Source of the DNA: JAWXCH01 sp034440595
GTDB taxonomy: Bacteria > Planctomycetota > Planctomycetia > Pirellulales > JALHPA01
NCBI GenBank assembly: GCA_034440595.1
Contig: JAWXCH010000516.1
Span: 1 to 5,672 of the forward strand
Reading direction: 5' to 3'
Length of the DNA stretch: 5,672 bases
Shown here one piece after another: positions 1 to 5,672 of this stretch; within the stretch, counting starts at the first letter, position 1; the number at the start of each line of letters is the position of its first letter. The translations under genes were made by a program, and so were the position numbers. The notes under the pieces were generated by a model. The model searched no databases, was not told the DNA's origin, and worked only from the letters and a program-made list of their open reading frames with translations.

Positions 1-525
1 GATGAGAACTAACTGCCGTGAGGGTGTTTTCCCCTCTCGGCCAAGGCCGAAATACCGACCAGTCCCGTGCCAGAGCCATAGCCCGGCGGGGATCGTGATG
101 GCCCCGAACAGCCAGAGATCCCAAATCTCTGAGCCGTGGCGAAGCATATCGCCCGCGTCGCCAATACGATCTAGCGAACCGAAGCCGATGTAGGCCCCAT
201 TGGCAATCCAGCAAAAACCGGCAAAGAAGCGAAACCACGGTTCGGCAGGCAATTTCAGTCCCCGTGCAATCAGCCACAGCACTGCCGGCAAGGCAGTGCC
301 AAACAATGGGCCGCCCCAGACTACGATCCAGGGTCGTGGGTTATGCGACAGATCCGTCCGCGAGATCGCCAAAGGGTGGAGTACGACCTTGGAGACGCTC
401 CCTCCGGTGGACCAGCCGGCCAGGACGTGCCCTGCCTCGTGGATGGCCATCATTCCTAGCCAGCAAATCACCAGAGTCGCTACGATGTGAACCGCGATAA
501 GCGTGTTTTCCGGGAACCGTTGCAT
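1..525 (-). CDS. M50-like membrane zinc metallopeptidase, C-terminus cut by window edge
   Basis: The minus frame from ATG at 525-523 stays open for 175 codons to the window edge. The product begins MQRFPENTLIAVHIVATLV and has about four hydrophobic segments, near residues 8-28, 65-87, 97-117 and 134-153. An HEAGH zinc motif (H29, E30, H33) sits at the end of the first segment. A GDAGD motif (D123, D126) between segments three and four could supply the third zinc ligand. This arrangement matches compact M50/M50B-type peptidases, which cut substrates within or near the membrane. A GGPLFG stretch at 71-76 starts the second segment. There is no PDZ or CBS domain in the visible part. The start is supported by AGGAAAGG six bases upstream and an in-frame TAG five codons before the ATG. 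It diverges from the lipoprotein gene at 618. The motifs are seen; peptidase activity and substrate are inferred. A non-proteolytic M50 relative is possible. Confidence 0.8.
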   Translation of the reverse strand, partial: MQRFPENTLIAVHIVATLVICWLGMMAIHEAGHVLAGWSTGGSVSKVVLHPLAISRTDLSHNPRPWIVVWGGPLFGTALPAVLWLIARGLKLPAEPWFRFFAGFCWIANGAYIGFGSLDRIGDAGDMLRHGSEIWDLWLFGAITIPAGLWLWHGTGRYFGLGREGKTPSRQLVLI

Positions 526-617
526 CTCTGGCCTTTCCTATAGGCTCTGCCGATTACAATGGAAGCACTGGATCGCGGTATGCGCTTCCTGGCCACCAAG
601 GGCAAACTGGCTCCTCC
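526..617. promoter_or_regulatory. Divergent intergenic region between two HExxH-protein genes
   Basis: This 92-bp gap must hold the 5' signals of both flanking genes unless they are transcribed from further away. On the plus strand TACAAT at 555-560 resembles a -10 box for the lipoprotein gene, but no good -35 lies 16-18 bases before it. No clear promoter is visible for the minus-strand gene. For the lipoprotein, AAGGG at 598-602 is 15 bases from the ATG, further than usual, so its ribosome binding site is weak. No inverted repeat suggesting an operator was seen. Confidence 0.35.
532..539 (-). promoter_or_regulatory. Ribosome binding site of the M50-like gene
   Basis: On the minus strand the purine-rich AGGAAAGG lies six bases before the ATG at 525. 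It decides the start, because an in-frame TAG only five codons upstream rules out a longer protein. Confidence 0.6.
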
Positions 618-2234
618 ATGATAACACGCCTGAACATTTTGCACCGTTCGGATTTTGCGCATCGCCTGCAAAGAGTGTTGCCTTGGCCTGTATTGGTACT
701 TACCGTTGCTACGTTGCTGAGTGCGGGTTGCGGCGCACCGGCTGAAACGAATGAGGCAGACAACACGGTCGTCACGCCGTCGCCGCCCGTGGCAAAGTCA
801 CTCGTCGTGCGCCCTCCGCCAGTGGCAGCGGGAAAGACCGAATCTGGCAATACAACCGCCGACGGTACGTCAAACGGTGCTACATCTAATGAACCGGAGC
901 GCTCTACTGATTCGGATTCGGCAGAAACCGCTCCGCTAGCGCCGCGGCCGGTTGTGGAGTTCCGCCCGCTTGATCGACGGGCTGCTGAAGCGATGGGAAT
1001 TCGCATCCTCTCAGGCAAGCATTTAGAGCTATGGACGGATGTGCCGAGCAAGCCAGAAGTGGACGAGCTGCCACAGATGTTTGACCAGGCATTTCCGCAA
1101 TGGTGCCGGTATCTGGGGATCGACTCGAGCAAGCACGACGACTGGCGCGTGCGCGGTTTCTTGATCGAAGACAAGGAGCTGTTCCGTACGGCAGGGCTGC
1201 TGCCTCGCGACCTACCTCGGTTCATCAATGGATTTGCGCGACCGCCGGAATTGTGGCTGTATAACCAATCGAGCGATTATTACCGCCGGCATCTGCTGCT
1301 GCATGAAGGGGTACACAGCGTGATGTTCATGCTGCAAAACAGCAATGGGCCACCCTGGTACATGGAGGGGATCGCGGAACTACTGGCGACGCACCGACTA
1401 AAGAACGGCCAGTTGCAGGTCGGAGTGTTGCCACAGAATGCTACGGAGGTTCCTAAGCTTGGCCGCATCGAGATCATTCAGACCGATTTTGCCAGGCAAC
1501 TGGGGCGCTCGCTGGCTGAGGTATTGGCCTATGATAATCGTGCTCATTTGCAGAACGAAGCGTACGGATGGTCGTGGGGGGCAGTTGCGTTTTTGGATGG
1601 ACACCCGCGCTATCAAAACCGCTTTCGCAAGTTAGTTCAGCAAAGCGCCAGCGGAGAATTCAATGCTGTCCTACTGAAACTCTACCAGGGAGATCAGCAG
1701 CAGATCGCGCTGGATTGGTTGGATTTTGTGGCCAGCATTGATCACGGTTACGACTTTAGGCGGACATGGATCGAGTATCAGGCTGGAAAGCCGCTCACGC
1801 CGGAGCGGAAGCGAGCTATCGTTCAGGTCGCCGCCGATCGCGGCTGGCAAGGGAGCGGTGTACAGCTCAAACAAGGGGAGCGCTACCGGATCGCAGCGCG
1901 GGGAGAGTATCAGATCGCCAATACGACCAAGCCTTGGATCAGTGAACCGAATGGCGTGACGATTCGTTATCACAACGGTCGGCCGCTCGGGTTGCTAATG
2001 GGAGCGATCATCCCCGATGAGTCGAACGGCGGTGCGACTACTGCTGCGACTGAACAGATAGCCGTGGCCAATGATGACATCGGGACGTTTATGAAACCGC
2101 TAGAGATAGGACTCAATACGACGTTTGTGGCACCGCGTACCGGAACGCTTTATTTGCGAATCAATGATTCGGCGGGGGAGCTGAAAGACAACGTGGGTAA
2201 TGCCGAGGTGGCGATTGTGAGGATGGCGGAATGA
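618..2234 (+). CDS. Lipoprotein with DUF1570-like gluzincin domain and C-terminal LecA-like domain
   Basis: This 538-residue protein is predicted to be exported and lipid-anchored. A basic N-terminus and hydrophobic core (24-34) end in the lipobox LSAGC, with C38 as the modified cysteine. Residues 40-110 are rich in Ser, Thr, Pro, Ala and acidic residues and look like a disordered tether. The catalytic-type domain spans about 112-385. HEGVH (H229, E230, H233) is followed by PPWYMEGIAE, where E250, 17 residues after H233, fits the third zinc ligand of gluzincins. Spacing and surroundings resemble the DUF1570/peptidase MA-like families abundant in planctomycetes. Residues about 405-535 resemble the galactose-binding lectin LecA (PA-IL): GWQGSGVQLKQGERYRIAARG near the start and LRINDSAGELKDNVG near the end, with D517, E521, D524 and N525 lining up with LecA calcium-site positions. 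It ends 6 bp before the convergent hydrolase gene. Substrate and sugar are unknown; a catalytically inactive binding protein is possible. Confidence 0.85.
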   Translation: MITRLNILHRSDFAHRLQRVLPWPVLVLTVATLLSAGCGAPAETNEADNTVVTPSPPVAKSLVVRPPPVAAGKTESGNTTADGTSNGATSNEPERSTDSDSAETAPLAPRPVVEFRPLDRRAAEAMGIRILSGKHLELWTDVPSKPEVDELPQMFDQAFPQWCRYLGIDSSKHDDWRVRGFLIEDKELFRTAGLLPRDLPRFINGFARPPELWLYNQSSDYYRRHLLLHEGVHSVMFMLQNSNGPPWYMEGIAELLATHRLKNGQLQVGVLPQNATEVPKLGRIEIIQTDFARQLGRSLAEVLAYDNRAHLQNEAYGWSWGAVAFLDGHPRYQNRFRKLVQQSASGEFNAVLLKLYQGDQQQIALDWLDFVASIDHGYDFRRTWIEYQAGKPLTPERKRAIVQVAADRGWQGSGVQLKQGERYRIAARGEYQIANTTKPWISEPNGVTIRYHNGRPLGLLMGAIIPDESNGGATTAATEQIAVANDDIGTFMKPLEIGLNTTFVAPRTGTLYLRINDSAGELKDNVGNAEVAIVRMAE

Positions 2235-2240
2235 TGAGTA

Positions 2241-3059
2241 CTACCGCGTGATATACTGCATCAGCGCCTGATTGAAGACTGTGGAGTTTTCCATCGGGCT
2301 CATGTGGCCTGCGTCAGGAACGACCAGCCAATTCACAGTGGGGATCAGATCCACTAGCCCTTCCATTTCCGCCGGCGGTGCCAGAGCATCCTCTTCGCCG
2401 ACCACCAGCAGCGTTTCTGCCGGAATCTGTGAGAGCGATTCTGTCATATCCTCACGCGTGCGCAGACCGTGCAGCGAGGCCAGTACACCTTCTGGACTAT
2501 TTTGCAGAATCATCTGCCGAAGTTGTTCGACCAATTCTGGCCGCTGGTCCTTGGTCTTTTGACTAACTAGCTTTGGCAGCATGGCATCGGCCGCGGCGCT
2601 GACTCCTTGCTCGCGAATTTGTGCGGCCAGCTTCATTCGAGCCGCCGCCTGTTCGGTTGAATCTGCCACGGCACGCGTATCGCAAGCGATCAACGCCAGC
2701 AACCGGTCGGGGTACTTTTGCGTGAACTGCCAGCCGATGTAGCCGCCCATTGATAGCCCACAAAAGATGACCTGATGGTCAATGTGCAGCGCGTCCAACA
2801 GACGATTGAGATCATCGGCATGGTGTTCCATGCTGACCACTGGATCGCCCGAGCGATCGATCGTAGGAACCGCACCGAGGGGGGTTCGACCTAGGCCACG
2901 CAAATCCGGAACAATGACCCGACAGTGTGGAACGAACTCATCGAGTTGCGCGCGCCACATGGTGTGATTGAGCGGAAAGCCGTGGACCATGAGCAGCGGT
3001 ACGCCCGAGCCTTCGTCCAGAACCTGCATGTCGATGTCGCCGATATGGACGCTTTTCAT
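2241..3059 (-). CDS. Alpha/beta-fold hydrolase
   Basis: This 272-residue protein is a complete single-domain alpha/beta-hydrolase, probably cytoplasmic because no signal peptide is seen. HGFP at 26-29 is the oxyanion-hole loop, DLRGLGRT at 52-59 is the usual loop after strand 4, and GLSMGG at 101-106 is the nucleophile elbow with S103. D224 in GEEDALAPP and H252 in DAGHMSP complete the triad. A helical cap lies around 130-205. The closest styles are esterases and lactonases such as 3-oxoadipate enol-lactonase (PcaD) and BioH, but no aromatic-degradation or biotin gene is nearby, so no symbol is given. The ATG at 3059 is supported by AGGAG eight bases upstream. It follows the HEAT/TPR gene in the same direction after 155 bp and converges with the lipoprotein gene. 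The substrate cannot be read from the sequence. Confidence 0.93.
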   Translation of the reverse strand: MKSVHIGDIDMQVLDEGSGVPLLMVHGFPLNHTMWRAQLDEFVPHCRVIVPDLRGLGRTPLGAVPTIDRSGDPVVSMEHHADDLNRLLDALHIDHQVIFCGLSMGGYIGWQFTQKYPDRLLALIACDTRAVADSTEQAAARMKLAAQIREQGVSAAADAMLPKLVSQKTKDQRPELVEQLRQMILQNSPEGVLASLHGLRTREDMTESLSQIPAETLLVVGEEDALAPPAEMEGLVDLIPTVNWLVVPDAGHMSPMENSTVFNQALMQYITR

Positions 3060-3067
3060 GGTAAGAA

Positions 3068-3072
3068 CTCCT
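3068..3072 (-). promoter_or_regulatory. Ribosome binding site of the alpha/beta-hydrolase gene
   Basis: AGGAG on the minus strand, eight bases before the ATG at 3059. It is a strong Shine-Dalgarno match and fixes the start. Confidence 0.7.
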
Positions 3073-3121
3073 GCGTAAGGTTATGGCGCGGAAAGGACTG
3101 AAGACGAGCGGACTCGATTGG

Positions 3122-3140
3122 GGGCCTTTGGCCCAGGGCC
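3122..3140. repeat. Interleaved GGGCC/GGCCC inverted repeats
   Basis: The plus strand reads GGGCC, TTT, GGCCC, A, GGGCC. The middle arm can pair with either neighbour, giving two mutually exclusive 5-bp hairpins. It lies in the 155-bp gap between the HEAT/TPR gene and the hydrolase gene, about 60 bases before the hydrolase start. No T-run follows on the minus strand, so it is not a standard terminator. A role in the hydrolase leader is possible but unproven. Confidence 0.4.
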
Positions 3141-3193
3141 TGATAGTGCAACTCATGTGCCGCGAATGTGGCGAATAACACTCTCAGCGCGAC

Positions 3194-3211
3194 GGCCGGC
3201 GGGTACCGGCC
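3194..3211 (-). terminator. GC-rich hairpin just after the HEAT/TPR gene
   Basis: GGCCGG (3194-3199) and CCGGCC (3206-3211) form a perfect 6-bp stem with a 6-base loop, starting three bases after the TGA of the HEAT/TPR gene. On the minus strand it is not followed by a U-run (the next bases are GTCGCGCTGAG), so it is at best a weak or factor-assisted terminator, or a 3'-end stabiliser. Confidence 0.35.
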
Positions 3212-3214
3212 TGA

Positions 3215-5254
3215 TCATGTCCCTTTTGCGGGCGATTCCACATTGCCTTCGGTTTTGGCACGCTCGGCGGCGTGTTTGAATCGAGTCAGGGCACGGCCAA
3301 TTTCTTGCGAATGTGGCTCCAGAGCGACCGCCTTGGTCTGAACTTCCACGGCCTTAGCAAAATCTTTCTTGGCCGCATAACAGTGCGCCAGCGTATCCAT
3401 ATAACCGCCCGAGCTAGGTTCACTTTCGATCGACTGCTGCGACATTCGCAGTGCCTCGTCAAAATCTCCCTCCGTGTTGGCAATCAACCAGGCATATTGA
3501 TTCTTTGCCATGTTTTCATAATCCTGTTCGGAAATCTTGTTTCTGAATTCATTTGCCACAGATTGAATCTTCTTCATGATGGAAGCACGTTGCTCTTCGG
3601 TTTGTTCAGGCAAACGATACAAGGCAATCAACACGTCTGCGTTGTTATATTCGTGATTGAGGGACTGATCTAACAACTCTCGCTCCTTGACACGATCGAC
3701 CGTCGGCTGTCTGGCCAGGTGCTTGGCTTGATAGAAGTAAATCCGCGAGCGAAAAGGAGCAGGGTTGATTCCGAACGCGCCGCGCGCAAAACGCATCAAC
3801 TCCTTATTCTGCTCTAGCGACGTGATCAGATCCTGCAACGTGTCGGCTGCTTCTTGATATCGCTCGTGGTCAGCCTGGATCTCGGCCAGCATATTCCGCG
3901 CCAGCAATCGGAACGGACTCACCCGGGCATCGAAAGGCCCCTCGACTGGTTTCGGTCGCGGCTCTTCTTGATCCTCTGGGAGCAGGGCGCGCCGCTTTGG
4001 CGGGGTGGCCTTTGGTGGCTCTGCTGCTGGATTGTAGGCAATCACCCACTTACACTCTTGTTCGCACCAATCAAAAAGCCCGCGCTTTTTCAGCCAATCG
4101 GCCATAACGATATGATGCTCGGCATTGTCTGGATTCAGTTTCAGCGCCTTAGTCACCAACTCGTTGGCCTGATCTGATTTTCCTTGTTCCTTCCGAGCCT
4201 TTGCCAACATATATAGCATTTGTCCGTTGCTGTCGATCTGCTTACCCTGGTGACTGGCGATCGCATCGACCAATGTCCAGTACTTGTGCTGGATCGACCA
4301 TTCGAGCAAACTTTGCAACGACTCGCTGGTGCTCGATTCGTGTTTCAGAATCTGATCCAAGGTGACCTGAGCCGGTGCCTGGGCGTTGGTTTCCGTTAGC
4401 ATGACCCATTGCTGACGAAGCAATGCCGAAACTATCACGCGTTGAGCATCGGTGGGAAATTTTTCAAAGAGCCGAATTTCGTCGTCCAGCAACGCCTGCC
4501 AATCGCTTACCGATTGCGTTGGATTGATCGGATAACGTGCATAAACTCTGAGCCATTTTGCCGAAGGGCGGCCACTCAGCGCCAGCTCGCGCCGGATGAT
4601 GTCGCTGCGCGATTGCCAGCGGTCCGTCTCAACACGCGGCAGATTCAGTACCAGCAGGGCGGCACGTTTCGAGATCTCGGTCGATGGCTCGAACCGTACC
4701 ACGCGACAAATCGCACTCAGCCCGGCGTCATCGGGCATGGCTGCCAGCGTTTCTAATTTCGATAGCCGTACGCTTTCAGTGGCATTGGCGTAATCGGTCA
4801 GCTCCTGACGCACGGACGCCGCATCGTCGGCGCGGATCCAGTCGATCCCAATTTGATGCACCAGGTAACGTGCGCGGTGGGCGATTTCCAGATCGCGATG
4901 ATTCTCGGCCTCGGTCAAGGCATCAAACGCCACGGCGCCCAGTTCGGATAATTGCTCTTGTGCTCGCTGCCGGATCGGGTAGTTGAGATTTCCGAGTTCC
5001 TGAATCAGTTTGGCCACGCGCGCGGCCATTTTTTTATCTTCTTCCGAAATGTCGTCGGCGATGGATTCGGAGTTGTCGCTACTCTTGCCCGCAGAGACAT
5101 TCTTGGTGACATCCGCAGAAGGTGCGGCGCTACTTTGAACGGCCGCTAGCGCCAGCCATAGAATGGCCAATGTAATGACGGCAGGCCAACGCGACAACGG
5201 GGCCAAAATCTGCCGAAAACCGGCGGAGTAGAATATTGCAAAGAAACGGTGCAT
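3215..5254 (-). CDS. Exported HEAT-like and TPR repeat protein
   Basis: This 679-residue protein is probably exported. The N-terminus has basic residues (R3, R14, R22), a hydrophobic core at 25-39 and a likely signal-peptidase site around SSAA at 41-44. A short acidic low-complexity stretch follows (about 45-75). Residues 78-135 look like HEAT-type helical pairs, with YPIRQRAQEQLSELG and the basic helix IAHRARYLV. Residues 140-340 are mostly helical with no recognised motif. TPR-like repeats appear at about 343-376 and 377-410, then a Pro/Glu/Lys-rich linker (411-440), a further helical pair near 445-482, and two clear TPRs at about 585-617 and 618-651 (ALRMSQQSIESEP, AVEVQTKAVALEP). No catalytic motif is visible, so a protein-binding scaffold role outside the cytoplasm is inferred. 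The start is supported by AGAGG five bases upstream. It lies between pyrE and the hydrolase gene, with gaps of 220 and 155 bp. The exact partner is unknown. Confidence 0.92.
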   Translation of the reverse strand: MHRFFAIFYSAGFRQILAPLSRWPAVITLAILWLALAAVQSSAAPSADVTKNVSAGKSSDNSESIADDISEEDKKMAARVAKLIQELGNLNYPIRQRAQEQLSELGAVAFDALTEAENHRDLEIAHRARYLVHQIGIDWIRADDAASVRQELTDYANATESVRLSKLETLAAMPDDAGLSAICRVVRFEPSTEISKRAALLVLNLPRVETDRWQSRSDIIRRELALSGRPSAKWLRVYARYPINPTQSVSDWQALLDDEIRLFEKFPTDAQRVIVSALLRQQWVMLTETNAQAPAQVTLDQILKHESSTSESLQSLLEWSIQHKYWTLVDAIASHQGKQIDSNGQMLYMLAKARKEQGKSDQANELVTKALKLNPDNAEHHIVMADWLKKRGLFDWCEQECKWVIAYNPAAEPPKATPPKRRALLPEDQEEPRPKPVEGPFDARVSPFRLLARNMLAEIQADHERYQEAADTLQDLITSLEQNKELMRFARGAFGINPAPFRSRIYFYQAKHLARQPTVDRVKERELLDQSLNHEYNNADVLIALYRLPEQTEEQRASIMKKIQSVANEFRNKISEQDYENMAKNQYAWLIANTEGDFDEALRMSQQSIESEPSSGGYMDTLAHCYAAKKDFAKAVEVQTKAVALEPHSQEIGRALTRFKHAAERAKTEGNVESPAKGT

Positions 5255-5259
5255 GAATA

Positions 5260-5264
5260 CCTCT
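5260..5264 (-). promoter_or_regulatory. Ribosome binding site of the HEAT/TPR gene
   Basis: AGAGG on the minus strand, five bases before the ATG at 5254. This supports the chosen start, which also gives a complete signal peptide. Confidence 0.5.
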
Positions 5265-5355
5265 TTAGCGAGGATGGCATCTCAAGCAATGCAATGGCTC
5301 AAGCGTGCCGCCAGATCGGTCCATGGTCTGCCCGCGAAATTGTGCGGTACCTTTA

Positions 5356-5385
5356 AGGATACTCGGACTGCGCTTTCCAAGGCAA
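5356..5385 (-). promoter_or_regulatory. Possible sigma-70-type promoter for the HEAT/TPR gene
   Basis: On the minus strand TTGCCT (5385-5380) and TATCCT (5361-5356) are separated by 18 bases. Each matches four of six consensus bases. It would give a leader of roughly 95 bases before the ATG at 5254. It lies downstream of the hairpins that follow pyrE, as expected if the HEAT/TPR gene has its own transcript. Matches of this quality occur by chance. Confidence 0.3.
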
Positions 5386-5401
5386 GATTGGTCCGGGGGG
5401 C

Positions 5402-5420
5402 AAAACCGCCAGAAACGGCG
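5402..5420 (-). terminator. Possible intrinsic terminator of pyrE
   Basis: On the minus strand CGCC and GGCG form a 4-bp stem (5 bp with a G-T pair) around a short loop, followed by GTTTTG. It lies about 55 bases after the pyrE stop. The stem is short and the U-run has only four bases, so termination would be weak. Confidence 0.3.
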
Positions 5421-5427
5421 ATAAACG

Positions 5428-5451
5428 TGAGAAACACACCTCGATTTCTCA
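5428..5451. repeat. Perfect 7-bp inverted repeat after pyrE
   Basis: TGAGAAA (5428-5434) and TTTCTCA (5445-5451) are perfect inverted arms with a 10-base spacer, starting 23 bases after the pyrE stop. The stem is AT-rich and has no adjoining U-run. It could protect the 3' end of the transcript, act as an operator, or be chance. Confidence 0.35.
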
Positions 5452-5474
5452 GGGAATCTTCCAAAAAGGCCGAA

Positions 5475-5672
5475 TCATGCCGCCGGGGGTTCGATGCCAA
5501 AATCCTCAATCGTTAGCAGACTGTCAAAACGGTAGCCACGGTCGGTAAACGCCTGCCGGCCACCTTCCATGCGGTCGATGATGGCGATCACGCGCGAGAC
5601 TTTCAGGCCAAATTCCTCAACCCGAGCGATAGCGTCGAGCGACGATCCGCCGGTCGTGACGACATCTTCCAC
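5475..5672 (-). CDS. pyrE: Orotate phosphoribosyltransferase, C-terminal part
   Basis: The last 66 residues of PyrE are visible; the N-terminal part lies beyond the right edge. The enzyme joins orotate to PRPP to form orotidine 5'-monophosphate in de novo pyrimidine synthesis in the cytoplasm. The visible part starts within the PRPP-binding loop: VEDVVTTGGSS, where the acidic pair and TTGGS are the signature of type I phosphoribosyltransferases. It is followed by AIARVEEFGLKVSRVIAIID and RMEGGRQ, matching the PyrE strand and the loop after it. The first visible codon is GTG and is an internal valine of this loop, not a start. PyrE is usually about 180-220 residues, so roughly 120-150 are missing. 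The protein ends in EPPAA and TGA at 5477-5475. Hairpins follow within 80 bases. Another PRPP-loop enzyme is less likely given the ID-RMEGG segment. Confidence 0.85.
   Translation of the reverse strand: MEDVVTTGGSSLDAIARVEEFGLKVSRVIAIIDRMEGGRQAFTDRGYRFDSLLTIEDFGIEPPAA

Noticed and set aside
554..1228. Long minus-strand reading frame of 224 codons opposite the start of the lipoprotein gene
   Set aside because: It is Ser/Arg/Gly-rich with no domain or convincing start, and it lies antisense to a strong coding gene with lipobox and zinc motif. It is a shadow frame.
2938..3156. Minus-strand frame of 72 codons overlapping the start of the hydrolase gene
   Set aside because: It overlaps the hydrolase in another frame for 120 bases, has no recognised motif, and the hydrolase has the good ribosome binding site.
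3162..3176. Direct repeat GCGAAT, GTG, GCGAAT in the gap before the hydrolase gene
   Set aside because: Two 6-base copies nine bases apart are expected by chance and do not line up with any promoter.
3154..3177. Tiny plus-strand reading frame MCRECGE with a CxxCG zinc-knuckle look
   Set aside because: It has seven codons, no clear ribosome binding site and no second Cys pair. The pattern is too short to be meaningful.
5253..5516. Plus-strand frame of 87 codons covering the pyrE to HEAT/TPR gap
   Set aside because: It runs antisense into both genes, has no domain, and the region is better explained as an intergenic control region.

Overview
The window looks like a stretch of bacterial chromosome of moderately high GC, most likely from a planctomycete of the Pirellulales type. 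This rests on protein character: a lipoprotein metallopeptidase resembling DUF1570, and a secreted HEAT-like plus TPR protein. Both styles are common in that phylum. No rRNA, tRNA, mobile element or CRISPR array was seen, and the lineage call is an inference.

Layout from left to right. (1) Positions 1-525, minus strand: most of a small four-helix membrane protein with an HEAGH zinc motif, resembling M50 (site-2-protease-like) peptidases and running off the left edge. (2) A 92-bp divergent gap. (3) Positions 618-2234, plus strand: a lipoprotein with a disordered linker, a gluzincin-like HEGVH...E domain and a C-terminal domain resembling the calcium-dependent lectin LecA (PA-IL). (4) Convergent with it after 6 bp, positions 2241-3059, minus strand: an alpha/beta-hydrolase with a complete Ser-Asp-His triad. 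(5) Positions 3215-5254, minus strand: a 679-residue exported protein with HEAT-like and TPR repeats. (6) Positions 5475-5672, minus strand: the C-terminal third of orotate phosphoribosyltransferase (PyrE), entering from the right edge.

Four of the five genes lie on the minus strand, but the gaps between them (220 bp and 155 bp) hold hairpins and one possible promoter, so a single operon is not evident. The genes do not form a recognisable pathway. PyrE is housekeeping pyrimidine synthesis, the hydrolase is a generalist type, and the TPR protein and lipoprotein act outside the cytoplasm. The most notable content is the divergent pair of two unrelated HExxH proteins, one of which joins a putative protease to a lectin-like module. 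I see no convincing sign of a wholly new system such as a defence island or an RNA-guided system.
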